Shown here: piece by piece, positions 43,835 through 52,561 of the stretch
Layout: each line of letters begins with the position of its first letter
How positions within the stretch are numbered: position 1 is the stretch's first letter
Origin: Comamonadaceae bacterium
GTDB lineage: Bacteria > Pseudomonadota > Gammaproteobacteria > Burkholderiales > Burkholderiaceae_C
Direction of reading: 5' to 3'
DNA length: 55,589 nucleotides
Assembly: GCA_947450695.1 (NCBI GenBank)
Contig: CANFWV010000015.1
Location: forward strand, 1 to 55,589
Notes under the pieces: generated by a model
Told to the model about the DNA's origin: nothing
The model's database searches: none
What the model saw: only the letters and a program-made list of their open reading frames with translations
Position numbers and translations under genes: made by a program

Positions 43835-44935
43835 ATGGAAAATCTAGATGTGATGGTGCTGCGCACCCTGCGCGATTGGCGCCTGTCAGGCAAACGCGCT
43901 TTGCTCGCCACGGTCGTCCGCACGTGGGGATCGTCGCCGCGGCCGGTCGGTTCCATCATGGCGCTGTGCGAAGACGGCGCGGTGGTGGGCTCGGTGTCAG
44001 GTGGCTGCATTGAAGACGATCTGATTTACCAGTACACCCAGGCTTACGCGGCAGCACAGCCCTCCAGTGTGGGCAGCGCAGCCGTCAGTCCATCAGTTGA
44101 AACCAAAACGATTCCTTCCGGCCCACCGGCTTTTGTGAAATACGGCGTCAGCGCAGACGAAGCTCACCGCTTTGGTCTGCCCTGCGGCGGCACGCTGGAA
44201 CTGCTGCTCGAATTTGACCCGAGCGCCGCTGACTTGGCCAGCTTGGTGACCTCACTCGAAGCCGGTCAATTGATGCAGCGGCAAGTCAGCTTGATGAACG
44301 GCACGGTCACCCTGACCACCAGCGCAGCACCCGCCGAACTCAGCGTGACGACCAGCGACCTTGTGAACACCTTCGGCCCCGAATACCGCATGCTGCTGAT
44401 TGGCGCCGGCCAACTCACGGAATACTTGGCCACCATGGCGCTGTTTAGCGGCTTTGCCGTGACCGTCTGCGACCCGCGCGAAGAGTACCGCAGCGCTTGG
44501 TCTGTGCCCGGCGCCAAGGTGCTGAGCGAGATGCCAGACGACGTTGTCACGGCCTTCAAACCCGATCGCCGCAGCTGCGTGATTGCGCTCACACACGATC
44601 CCAAGTTGGACGACTTGGCGCTGCTTGAAGCGCTGGAAACCGACGCGTTTTACATCGGTGCCATTGGCTCGCGGCGCAACAATGACGCCCGCCACCAGCG
44701 CATGGCCGAACACTTTGAACTCAGTGAAGCCAAGTTGCAACGGTTGCGCGGCCCGATCGGTATTTATATCGGCAGCAAAACACCGTCCGAGATCGCCGTC
44801 AGTGTGATGGCCGAAGTCCTCGCCGTGAAAAACGGCGTTGAGCTCCCGCGTGACATGGCTGTGGCCCAAGCCAAAAACGAGCGTGCGGTATTGCACAACG
44901 ACCCGGGCGATCTGGTCTGCGGCATCAAGCGTTAA
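43835..44935 (+). CDS. coxI: XdhC/CoxI family molybdenum cofactor maturation protein
   Basis: 366 residues with an XdhC_CoxI N-terminal domain (TVVRTWGSSPRPVGSIMAL and GSVSGGCIEDDLIYQY) and a C-terminal Rossmann domain (RMLLIGAGQLTEYLATMALF, VCDPREEYR, IGAIGSRRNNDARHQRM, GPIGIYIGSKTPSEIAVSV). Such proteins bind and sulfurate the cofactor before insertion into the apoenzyme. It is the last gene of the cox operon; coxB, coxC and coxF are absent. No T-tailed terminator follows; a new promoter lies at 45009. Confidence 0.93.
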   Translation: MENLDVMVLRTLRDWRLSGKRALLATVVRTWGSSPRPVGSIMALCEDGAVVGSVSGGCIEDDLIYQYTQAYAAAQPSSVGSAAVSPSVETKTIPSGPPAFVKYGVSADEAHRFGLPCGGTLELLLEFDPSAADLASLVTSLEAGQLMQRQVSLMNGTVTLTTSAAPAELSVTTSDLVNTFGPEYRMLLIGAGQLTEYLATMALFSGFAVTVCDPREEYRSAWSVPGAKVLSEMPDDVVTAFKPDRRSCVIALTHDPKLDDLALLEALETDAFYIGAIGSRRNNDARHQRMAEHFELSEAKLQRLRGPIGIYIGSKTPSEIAVSVMAEVLAVKNGVELPRDMAVAQAKNERAVLHNDPGDLVCGIKR

Positions 44936-45008
44936 CGCCGCCATCCCGGAGTCAAGGGCTACCGAATAACCATCAAATTCGTTTTGTTTTCGCAAATTTA
45001 AACGATTT

Positions 45009-45037
45009 TTGACACCATCTTTACATCTCGATACATT
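45009..45037 (+). promoter_or_regulatory. Consensus sigma-70 promoter
   Basis: TTGACA (45009-45014), a 17-base spacer and TACATT (45032-45037) match the housekeeping consensus closely. It is the best promoter in the window. Transcription should begin near 45044, about 30 bases before the lipoprotein gene. Confidence 0.85.
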
Positions 45038-45075
45038 GGCGGCGTTCATGAGACGTTTGCCGAATTGGAGATGGA

Positions 45076-45642
45076 ATGGTTGTTCGAAGAAATTTAGCCA
45101 CAACGCTGCTGAGCGTCGTGCTTGCTTCACTATTGCTCACGGCATGCGACCCCTTGCGGGAGCAACTCGCCTCGATGATTGGTTCGAAGTCACCTGAAGA
45201 AACGCTGCTGTCCGTTCGCGGCAATATGGAGAGCGGCAAATTCAAAGAGGCCAAGGCTGAGGCTGAGCCCTATGCCAGCAAGCCGGGTCCTCGCCAAGCT
45301 CAGTTCGCTTTGGCTGCGGCTCAGGCTTGCGGCAATCTGGGCGAGATCAGTCAGGCGCTCGACTACTTGGCCATTGCGCTCAAGGCAGGCGCTGTCAGCT
45401 CAGACGCTTTGATGGCTGATCGGAACTTTGAGTCGATCCGCACCGATATCCGTTTTGTCTCCTTGCTGACCGGCCAGTCCAGCACCGCCAATGCTGGAAG
45501 CGCAAGCGCTTCAGCCGCCTCCGCCCCCGCCCCCCGAGCCGCGCCAACAGCCAAAGCGGCTGAACCCGCCACCGCCATCCGCATGGACGGTCAGGCGATT
45601 GAGGTCAAGGCCGGCAACATTTCCATCAAGTTACCCAACTAA
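45076..45642 (+). CDS. Putative outer-membrane-type lipoprotein, uncharacterised
   Basis: 188 residues with GGAG before the ATG. The signal peptide ends in a lipobox LLLTAC, so Cys24 is probably lipidated; the next residue is Asp (CDPLRE), which in E. coli retains lipoproteins in the inner membrane. Residues 40-130 have two tetratricopeptide-like helical pairs (GNMESGKFKEAKAEAEPYAS, AAAQACGNLGEISQALDYLA). An Ala/Ser/Pro-rich linker leads to an ending IRMDGQAIEVKAGNISIKLP. I do not recognise a family. It is the first gene of a four-gene unit of exported proteins. Confidence 0.75.
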   Translation: MVVRRNLATTLLSVVLASLLLTACDPLREQLASMIGSKSPEETLLSVRGNMESGKFKEAKAEAEPYASKPGPRQAQFALAAAQACGNLGEISQALDYLAIALKAGAVSSDALMADRNFESIRTDIRFVSLLTGQSSTANAGSASASAASAPAPRAAPTAKAAEPATAIRMDGQAIEVKAGNISIKLPN

Positions 45643-45680
45643 GCATCCCACTTCATTCCTTTTAGCCTTTTAGGTCTCTC

Positions 45681-47366
45681 ATGAAACTCAATACCATTGC
45701 GCTGGCTTGTGGCCTGTTGCTGTCAATCGGCCTCCAAACCTCTGCACAGGCGCAGCAGCTGACGGCAACCACCAAGTCACAAGTCACCATCACCAAGGGC
45801 GCCAGCCCAGCTTCGTTGAAAAGAAAACTCAAGGACGACTTAGAGCTGAAAGCGGTGAAGAACTTGCTGGAAGCCTCATTTGCAGTCAAGTTCACGCCGC
45901 AGGTAGAAGCCAAACTGCCTGAGCTGGTGGAACTGCTGAGTGATTCGATCCAAATTTCGATGGACCCCGCGGACGGTGAAGTGCTGTCTGGTCGCGCGAC
46001 CATCACGGTGGCCTCGGCCAAGCTCAAGGAATACCTGACCAACAAAGGCATTGGTGCCGGGGACATCGCAGCCAAGTCAGCCAAGATTCTGGTCTCGATT
46101 GATGAGTTCATAGGCGTGGCAACGACCAATGACGGACAAACCGCAACACAGACTGAAACGACTTATTCGCACGACAAGAGTTCTTTCTCTGACACCAGCG
46201 CCAAGGCGAGCAACAGTCAGAGCGCATCCGCCAGTTCAGCCAGTGCGACCAAAAACGATGTGAGTGCATCGGCGAAGTCTTCCGTCGCTGTGGCCGGTCG
46301 GCAGTCATCCGCCGTCGCCGCGCAACAAGACACCGCTGTGGCTGGTCGCCGTGACACGGCTGTGGCGTATCAGAGCGGTGGCGCATCTGCTGCGGGTGCT
46401 TCGAGCACGCAATACGCGGGGGCGTCTAAGACTCAATATGCTGCAGCCCAGTCGTCACAATACGCCGGCGCTGCGTCTTCCGAGCGGGCTTATTCGGACA
46501 AGTCCGAAACGGCCAATGCCAGCCGTTCAGCGTCGGCCTCAGCTTCTAGCTCTGACCAAAAAAACGTGCAGCAGCAAACCGACAAGGTCAGCTTCTCGGT
46601 CAAGACCAAGATGCCAGAGTTCAACAACGCCAAGCCCATGGGGGCACAAGACCGCGTGCTGGCATCCCGTCTCAGCGGAGAGTTTCAGAACAATGGTTTG
46701 CGGCTGGTCGCTGAAAACGATCTGCGTGCTGAGGGCGGCCGAATTCTGCCGGTCTTCGAGATCACCAACAACGGTCGCATTGCGCAGTTTGTTGATTTGA
46801 TTCAAAAGAAAAATATCGAAGCTGACGTTTGGGCAACCGGTCAAGCCAACTACACCATCGTCGGCACAGCGGCGGGCGTCACGCAGTGCAACGGTAATCT
46901 GGCCGTGCAGGGCCGTTTCATTGAAGGCAATGAGATCTTTTTTGAAGACTCATTGCAAGCCGCAGCGTCTGGCAATGGAGACCAAGATTGCCGCGGCCGC
47001 CTCGGCATTGCCCTCGCCACTTCATTGGCCAAAGTGTTGGGTCAACGTGCCAACAAGGAACTGAACGCACGCAGCTCACGCGGCGGTGTTTACACCCTGT
47101 ACCTCTACAGCGCCAGCCAGCTCAAACGCGGTGACCGTCGTCAGTTCCAAGACCTGCTTGAAAAAGTAGATGGCATTCAGCTCAGCGAACCGACGACCAA
47201 AGAGTCGTACATGGCCATCAGTGTGCAATACGCCGGGAAACTCAAAGACACGATCGACCGGATGCTCGACAAGCTTCCGTGGGAAAAGGCTGAAGTGCTG
47301 AGCAAGGCCAACAAGATCTGCGTAGGCATTGAAGGCATGGGCGCTTGCCCAGCTGAATTCAAGTAA
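45681..47366 (+). CDS. Secreted protein with Ser/Ala-rich repeat region, uncharacterised
   Basis: 561 residues with a signal peptide ending SAQAQ. An N-terminal domain (about 25-150) is followed by a low-complexity region (about 153-295) of Ser, Ala, Thr and Gln. It includes three SxQYAxA-type units and a duplicated TAVAGRRDTAVA-like unit, and has no Cys, Trp or Pro. The C-terminal domain (about 300-561) has VLASRLSGEFQNNGLRLVAE, ADVWATGQANYTIVGTAAG and LGIALATSLAKVLGQRAN, a layout that recalls the CsgG/LpoB/FlgT-type fold; this is only an impression. It has four cysteines in the C-terminal part. I cannot name a family. Confidence 0.75.
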   Translation: MKLNTIALACGLLLSIGLQTSAQAQQLTATTKSQVTITKGASPASLKRKLKDDLELKAVKNLLEASFAVKFTPQVEAKLPELVELLSDSIQISMDPADGEVLSGRATITVASAKLKEYLTNKGIGAGDIAAKSAKILVSIDEFIGVATTNDGQTATQTETTYSHDKSSFSDTSAKASNSQSASASSASATKNDVSASAKSSVAVAGRQSSAVAAQQDTAVAGRRDTAVAYQSGGASAAGASSTQYAGASKTQYAAAQSSQYAGAASSERAYSDKSETANASRSASASASSSDQKNVQQQTDKVSFSVKTKMPEFNNAKPMGAQDRVLASRLSGEFQNNGLRLVAENDLRAEGGRILPVFEITNNGRIAQFVDLIQKKNIEADVWATGQANYTIVGTAAGVTQCNGNLAVQGRFIEGNEIFFEDSLQAAASGNGDQDCRGRLGIALATSLAKVLGQRANKELNARSSRGGVYTLYLYSASQLKRGDRRQFQDLLEKVDGIQLSEPTTKESYMAISVQYAGKLKDTIDRMLDKLPWEKAEVLSKANKICVGIEGMGACPAEFK

Positions 47367-47377
47367 TCGACAGCGCC

Positions 47378-49594
47378 ATGAAGTTCAGTCAATTTTTCGC
47401 GGCGAGCCTGGTCTGCGGCACGGGCTTGGCCAGCGCCGCTGCCGAGTTCCAGTATTACGTCTTTCCGTTGGCTGGTCTCACGGGCATCAGCCAGTCGGCG
47501 ATCAAACCGGGCAGTAAGGAGCCTAAGCTGGCCAAGTACAGCGGCATGATCAGTGAAAAATACGCCGATATTTTTTTCGACGGTGCAACTGATGGTGCGG
47601 CACAAAAAAACCTGACGCAGTACTTTGAGAAAAAGGTGGCTGCCGCGTTTCCAACGTCAGTGGTTGGGCCGAATCAGGTGACCTCAGGTAAGGAGGGTAA
47701 ATATGCTTACCAACCTTACTCAGCGGTGCAGTGCAGTCCAACGTTCAAGGTCAACTACCGCGATTCATTCGGCGTGGCGATTGGTGTCAGTCGCCTGTCG
47801 ACCTACTTCAATACCTACAGCGACTTCACGCGGGTGCTGATCCCGATCACCTACACCATCCGCTTCGTGAAGCTCAATGGCGCGTCCATTATTTTCTCGA
47901 AGAGCGAAACGATTAACACCGAGTTGACGTCTAGTACGGCCGATTTTTTCACCCCTGGAACCAAAGACATTTCGGTCGCCAACACCGCCAAGATCAAGGG
48001 CGCCATCTTGAATGACGCGGTGAAGGTGATTGATCGTCTCGTCGAAGCGGCTGTGAAGAATTTTTCGACCAAGCAAACCGACATTGGGGTCGCTGCTCGG
48101 GACGGCGATTACTTTATCTTTGACCGGGGCAGTGAAGTTGGCTTCTCCTCAGGTGAGGACTTCGATGCCCTCAACGACAAGGGCGAAGAGTTTTCATTCA
48201 CGGTCAATTACGCGACGGATGGTCTGGCCGTCGCGACGGCAAGTGACTTCAGCAAAGACATCAAGCGCGCCACCAATGCGCTGCGCACTGGCGCCAAGCT
48301 GAAGTTTTCGTTTACGAAAAATGGCAAGGACGATGCCAAGCCAAGCGTGCTGGCCGTTCAGTACACCGGCGCTGACAACCAGCCTTTGCCGCCCGCGCAG
48401 GTTCTCGACAACGCTCTGCAATCGATCGTTGCGGATGACATCGGTTTCAAGGCACCGTTCAACCTGATCAAACAAGACGCTGATTTTGTCCGTTTGAAAA
48501 CTCAGATTCGCAGTGAAGCCAACTGCGAGTCAACGATGTTTACCGAGATGCACGGCTTTGCTGACAACACCACCTTGCCGCGTCAAAGTCCTGACTATTA
48601 CCTCAAGCTTGATCAGTTCACGTCACCTGTTTTCAGTGTGACGGGGCAAACAGGATCGTCCACTAAAAGCGTTTTCAACAGTGCCGTTGAATTGAGCCTG
48701 ATCGATCGATCGAACTTCGTGCGTCAGGTCTTTGTTGGCAGCAACAACTACGAGCTGGACAACATAGCTGGCAAGGGTTTGGCGCTGGAACAGGCGACTG
48801 AAGTGAACCTGAAAAATGCCTCGCTGGGAGCGCTTAAATCACTGATTGAAGGTTTTAGCCCGAAACAGAAAATCCTGAAAATTAACGCCGTGTCGGGCGG
48901 CAATGTCACGCTCAGCGAAACCTTGCCCCTGAACGCTTTTAACCAAGTGCAGATCGCCCGGCCTTTGAGTGTCGGTAAGGGCAACAAGACCGTTTACTTG
49001 CCGCTGCCCCGGAGTGACGTCCAGTTTGAACGTCCTACGCAAGACTCTGCAACGTTCGCGCTCAAAGGACAACTGAAGACCAGCGATGTGGTTTTACTGA
49101 GTTCCTCTGGCGGTAGTAACCGTGCTCTGAAGCTCTGTGACGTGAGCCGCAAGCGCCACTTTTTGCCGGCTAACTTGCTACATATATCTGGCGCTGACGA
49201 AATGGTGGGCCGCGCTGTGGCGGCAAATTTGAAGGACTACGACCTGATAGAGACCAACAGCGTGTTTCTGCAAAGCGCCGCCATTGCGTTGCGCGACGGC
49301 ATGTTTGAAGCCCAGAGCCCAGTGGCCTCAGTCGACACACCTTTTTGCATCTTGCCGTTGGAACTACAGCAGTTCACCAAGAACGACTGTGCGGCAGGCA
49401 AATGCAGCGGGCGAGCCAGCGTGAGTTCAGGTATTCGCATCTTTGATGCGACCCAAAAAATTGGAGAGTCGGTCCTCGGTGCTGGCTTTGATTTCTCAGA
49501 TATCAAAGCCGACTCTCTGTCATCGTTTGTGGGCCTAAAAGCCTACGAACAACAAATCAGCAGCATTCCTCAACACAAATCTAAACTCAAGTAA
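47378..49594 (+). CDS. Large secreted protein, uncharacterised
   Basis: 738 residues, 11 bp after the preceding gene, with a signal peptide (FFAASLVCGTGLASAAAEF). The N-terminal half has CsgG-like features: a YYVFPLAGLTGIS opening, repeated 'DS-GVAIGVSRLSTYFN' beta segments and a long strand-rich stretch (RVLIPITYTIRFVKLNG). The second half carries a few scattered cysteines, including NDCAAGKCSGRASVSSGIRI near the C-terminus. There is no membrane helix beyond the leader and no enzymatic motif I can recognise. Its size and position suggest the main component of the exported unit. Confidence 0.75.
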   Translation: MKFSQFFAASLVCGTGLASAAAEFQYYVFPLAGLTGISQSAIKPGSKEPKLAKYSGMISEKYADIFFDGATDGAAQKNLTQYFEKKVAAAFPTSVVGPNQVTSGKEGKYAYQPYSAVQCSPTFKVNYRDSFGVAIGVSRLSTYFNTYSDFTRVLIPITYTIRFVKLNGASIIFSKSETINTELTSSTADFFTPGTKDISVANTAKIKGAILNDAVKVIDRLVEAAVKNFSTKQTDIGVAARDGDYFIFDRGSEVGFSSGEDFDALNDKGEEFSFTVNYATDGLAVATASDFSKDIKRATNALRTGAKLKFSFTKNGKDDAKPSVLAVQYTGADNQPLPPAQVLDNALQSIVADDIGFKAPFNLIKQDADFVRLKTQIRSEANCESTMFTEMHGFADNTTLPRQSPDYYLKLDQFTSPVFSVTGQTGSSTKSVFNSAVELSLIDRSNFVRQVFVGSNNYELDNIAGKGLALEQATEVNLKNASLGALKSLIEGFSPKQKILKINAVSGGNVTLSETLPLNAFNQVQIARPLSVGKGNKTVYLPLPRSDVQFERPTQDSATFALKGQLKTSDVVLLSSSGGSNRALKLCDVSRKRHFLPANLLHISGADEMVGRAVAANLKDYDLIETNSVFLQSAAIALRDGMFEAQSPVASVDTPFCILPLELQQFTKNDCAAGKCSGRASVSSGIRIFDATQKIGESVLGAGFDFSDIKADSLSSFVGLKAYEQQISSIPQHKSKLK

Positions 49595-49602
49595 GGCCGT
49601 TT

Positions 49603-50277
49603 ATGAAATCGAAAGTTTTGACAGTCCTCATGGCACTGGTGGTTTCCACCGCTGCCAACGCTCAATTCGGTGGTCTGGGTGGCCTCATGGGCGGCAGCAA
49701 GGGCGGCGGCGGCGGTGATGTCGGTGCCCAAGTTGAGGCGTTCAACATAGAAGCTAATTTGATCAATAAGACCGTGGCCTACGCACTGATCCAGATCGTT
49801 GCCGCGCTGGGCGACAAAACGAAAATGGCCGACATCAAGGCGGTCAACGACAGCCTGAGCAAGAGCACCGACACCAAAGAAATTGGTGCCATCACCGGCT
49901 CCATCATCAAGAACAACGCGGCGGAGGCTCAAGAGCTTCTGAAGAGCAAAGATGCCAAAGCCAAGATGGAGAGCTTGTCGCCGGAAATGCAAAAGAAAGT
50001 CGGCCAATCGATTTTTGCTGTGGGTGTTGCAGCCCTGCGTATCCCGGTGGCCATCAACAAAGGCAAGGACATCGTTTCAGGGGTCTCTTCCAATCCAATG
50101 AACATCACCAAAGTCATCCCAGTTAAAGATGGCCTGTCTTTGTACGGAGATGTCTTACCAAAACTACCAACGCTGGTGACCACGGGTTTTCAACTCATGC
50201 GTGACGTCAAAGTGGAAGCTGGCAACCCGACGGTTGAAGCCAAGCTGTCTCCAGAGCCAGCAACCATTCCAGACTAA
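49603..50277 (+). CDS. Small exported Gly-rich-leader helical protein, uncharacterised
   Basis: 224 residues, 8 bp after the 738-residue gene, with TAAGG upstream. The signal peptide ends ANAQ; the mature protein opens with a Gly-rich stretch (FGGLGGLMGGSKGGGGGD) and continues as an amphipathic helical domain (QVEAFNIEANLINKTVAYAL, AAEAQELLKSKDAKAKMESL). A hydrophobic helix (IFAVGVAALRIPVAINKGKD) may touch the membrane. It is the last gene of the unit, ending 15 bases before a strong terminator. No family recognised. Confidence 0.75.
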   Translation: MKSKVLTVLMALVVSTAANAQFGGLGGLMGGSKGGGGGDVGAQVEAFNIEANLINKTVAYALIQIVAALGDKTKMADIKAVNDSLSKSTDTKEIGAITGSIIKNNAAEAQELLKSKDAKAKMESLSPEMQKKVGQSIFAVGVAALRIPVAINKGKDIVSGVSSNPMNITKVIPVKDGLSLYGDVLPKLPTLVTTGFQLMRDVKVEAGNPTVEAKLSPEPATIPD

Positions 50278-50292
50278 TCGACTTCAGTTCTA

Positions 50293-50329
50293 AGCCGAGG
50301 TGCGGATTTTTCGCACCTCGGCTTTTTTT
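50293..50329 (+). terminator. Strong terminator closing the exported-protein unit
   Basis: AGCCGAGGTGCG and CGCACCTCGGCT form a perfect 12-bp stem with a GATTTTT loop, followed by seven T. It ends the transcript begun at 45009. Confidence 0.95.
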
Positions 50330-50360
50330 GTTCACCTGTCATTGACGCGGTGTATGTGAT

Positions 50361-50370
50361 TTAACGTTAA
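50361..50370. promoter_or_regulatory. TTAACGTTAA palindrome before the glycine-zipper gene
   Basis: A perfect 10-base palindrome lies 10 bases before the GTG start, within a likely promoter (TTGACG at 50342-50347). It could be a regulator site or a chance AT-rich dyad. Confidence 0.3.
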
Positions 50371-50379
50371 AAGAAATCT

Positions 50380-50847
50380 GTGAAATCGTTTATTTTTTTG
50401 TTTGCTGCTCTAGGCTTCTGCGCGTCGGTTTCCGCTCAATCTGAAGAATATGGCCGCGTGATTTCGAGCAGCCCAATCATGCAGCCCGTCAGTCGACAGC
50501 AGCAAGTTTGCAATGGTCCACAGAGCGGCTACGCGGCACCCAAAAGTGGCGCTGGCGCCATCATGGGCGCTATTGCGGGTGCGGCTATCGGAAACTCTAT
50601 CGGCAAGGGCAATGGCCGCGCATTGGCGACCGGCATCGGCATGATTGGTGGCGCAGCGATGGGTGACCAGATCGAAGGTCAGGGGCAAGGGCAAGGGCAG
50701 CAGTGTGCCGTCCAGACCATCACTGAAAATCAAATCGTCGGTTATTTTGTGCGCTACGAGTACAACGGTAAACAGTATTCAGGTCAGTTTGCGTCTGATC
50801 CAGGGCAGTACGTGCGCCTGCAAGTGGTGCCGATGAACGGTCGCTGA
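50380..50847 (+). CDS. Glycine-zipper envelope protein (SlyB/2TM type)
   Basis: 155 residues from a GTG with AAGAAA upstream. The signal peptide ends VSAQS without a lipobox. The mature protein has GAIMGAIAGAAIGNSIGKGN followed by ALATGIGMIGGAAMGDQIEG, a glycine-zipper membrane hairpin, then a Gln/Gly spacer (QGQGQGQQC) and a small beta domain ending GYFVRYEYNGKQYSGQFASD (first 20 residues). Such proteins sit in the envelope of Gram-negative bacteria. It has its own promoter region after the terminator, so a functional link to the upstream unit is open. Confidence 0.85.
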   Translation: MKSFIFLFAALGFCASVSAQSEEYGRVISSSPIMQPVSRQQQVCNGPQSGYAAPKSGAGAIMGAIAGAAIGNSIGKGNGRALATGIGMIGGAAMGDQIEGQGQGQGQQCAVQTITENQIVGYFVRYEYNGKQYSGQFASDPGQYVRLQVVPMNGR

Positions 50848-50857
50848 CGGGGCGAGC

Positions 50858-51235
50858 TCAAGTCGCCAGAAAAAGCTTAAGCGTCTTGATCCCGAGTACG
50901 GTCATGGCCAAAGAACCTATCACGTGCAGGCCGGCGGTCAGCAACGCCAAGCCATAGCGTTCGGCCATCAAGAAGGTGACCACTTCGGCGGAAAACGACG
51001 AGAAGGTGGTCAGGCCGCCCAAGAAGCCGGTGATCAACAGCAAGCGCCAGATCGGGTCTAGCTGCGGCATGGCCTGGAACAGCGCAATGGCCATGCCAAT
51101 CAAGTAGCCACCAATCAGGTTGGCCGCCAGCGTGCCCCAAGGCATAAAGCTGCCGGGCGACAACCACAGGCTCAAACCCCAGCGCGCTAAAGCGCCGACC
51201 GATGCACCGATGCAAATGGCAAGGACGGGCAGCAT
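50858..51235 (-). CDS. crcB: Fluoride ion channel
   Basis: A 125-residue, four-helix protein of the CrcB/Fluc family that exports fluoride passively as a dual-topology dimer. GASVGALARWGLSLWL, LGTLAANLIGGYLIG-type helix (WGTLAANLIGGYLIGMA) and GFLGGLTTFSSFSAEV are the signature elements, including the central TTFSSF. It begins 4 bp after the TRAP permease stop and is probably the last gene of that operon. No fluoride riboswitch is seen upstream. Confidence 0.93.
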   Translation of the reverse strand: MLPVLAICIGASVGALARWGLSLWLSPGSFMPWGTLAANLIGGYLIGMAIALFQAMPQLDPIWRLLLITGFLGGLTTFSSFSAEVVTFLMAERYGLALLTAGLHVIGSLAMTVLGIKTLKLFLAT

Positions 51236-51239
51236 CAGG

Positions 51240-52550
51240 TCAGCGCTCCTTGCCCATCACCAAGTCCGGCAGGATCGTCACGATCTGCGGGAAAACGGTG
51301 ATCAGCACAATGCACACCACCAAGCAGCCAAAGAATGGAATAGCGGCGCGTGCAATCGTGTTGCTGTCTTTACCTGTCATGTTTTGCAGCACAAAGAGGT
51401 TGAAGCCCACGGGCGGCGTGACCTCGGCAATTTCGACCAGCAAAATAATGAAGATGCCAAACCAGATCAGGTCAAAGCCGGCTTTTTGAATCATTGGCAG
51501 AACCACAGCGCTGGTCAGCACGATCATGGAGATGCCGTCCAACGCTGTCCCCAAAATCAGGTACACCCCTGTCAGCACCGCGATCAATGCAAAGGGTGAC
51601 AAGTGCATGCCGTTGACCCATTCAGCCAACTCGCGGGGAATCCCGGTGAAGGCCATGGTTTTGGTTAAAAAGGCGGCGCCGGCCAAGATGAACATGATCA
51701 TGCAGCTGGTTCGCGTGGTCCCCATCAGACCTTCCTTGAAATTTTCCCAGGTCAGTGAGTGGCTCCACAATGCCAGGCCAAGCGACCCTGCCACGCCGTA
51801 AGCAGCGCATTCTGTGGCCGTGGCATAGCCTGCAATCAACACCCAGCAGACAAAGACAATGAGCGCACCGCACGGCAGCAGGTTGCCTGACTGCCTGATC
51901 TTCTCGATGAATGTCGAGGGCGGATCAGCCGCGGGAACCTTGTCTGGGTTGCGCAAGCTCCACCAGATGATGTAGCCGGAGAACAGCGCCATCAGCAAAA
52001 ATCCAGGTAAAAATCCGGCCAAAAAAATCCGGATGATGGAGGCGTCAGCAGCTACTGCATACACCACCATGGTGATGGAGGGGGGAATCAAAATGCCCAA
52101 CGTACCCGCTGTGGCCAAGGAGCCTAGGGCAATTTTTTCGTCGTAGCCTCGCTTGAGCAGTTCAGGTAAGGCCACTTTGGAAATCGTGGCGCAGGTGGCC
52201 GCGGAAGACCCCGACACCGAGCCAAAAATGCCGCAACCCAAAATGGTGGTGTGCATCAGACGGCCGGGAATACGGTTCAGCCAGGGGCGCAGGCCTTCAA
52301 ACATTTCTTCACTGAGTTTGGTACGAAACAAAATTTCGCCCATCCAGATAAACAGCGGTAAGGCGGCCAACTCCCAACTGGCATTGCTTTCCCAAAACGC
52401 ACTGAAAAGGTTTTTACCAGGTTCTGTGTTGGTGAAAAAAGCTTGGCCGACCCAACCGCAAATGGCCAAGGTCATGGCAATCCACACGCCACCCGACAGC
52501 AACAACATCATGAGCAGCAGCAAAATGCCGCCCACCATCAAAATATCCAT
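51240..52550 (-). CDS. TRAP transporter large permease, DctM type
   Basis: The start at 52550 (MDILMVGGILLLLMML) gives 436 residues, the normal DctM size with about 12 helices. Marks are PLFIWMGEILFRTKLSEEMF, IFGSVSGSSAATCATISKVA, TLGILIPPSITMVVYAVAAD, LDGISMIVLTSAVVLPMIQK and EVTPPVGFNLFVLQNMTG. It follows dctQ after 11 bp and forms the channel of a sodium-driven importer with dctP and dctQ. The substrate is unknown. Confidence 0.93.
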   Translation of the reverse strand: MDILMVGGILLLLMMLLLSGGVWIAMTLAICGWVGQAFFTNTEPGKNLFSAFWESNASWELAALPLFIWMGEILFRTKLSEEMFEGLRPWLNRIPGRLMHTTILGCGIFGSVSGSSAATCATISKVALPELLKRGYDEKIALGSLATAGTLGILIPPSITMVVYAVAADASIIRIFLAGFLPGFLLMALFSGYIIWWSLRNPDKVPAADPPSTFIEKIRQSGNLLPCGALIVFVCWVLIAGYATATECAAYGVAGSLGLALWSHSLTWENFKEGLMGTTRTSCMIMFILAGAAFLTKTMAFTGIPRELAEWVNGMHLSPFALIAVLTGVYLILGTALDGISMIVLTSAVVLPMIQKAGFDLIWFGIFIILLVEIAEVTPPVGFNLFVLQNMTGKDSNTIARAAIPFFGCLVVCIVLITVFPQIVTILPDLVMGKER

Positions 52551-52561
52551 GTGGGTCTTTG

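Noticed and set aside
51236..51260. Fluoride riboswitch before crcB
   Set aside because: Only 4 bp separate crcB from the preceding gene, and no riboswitch core is visible inside the end of dctM.
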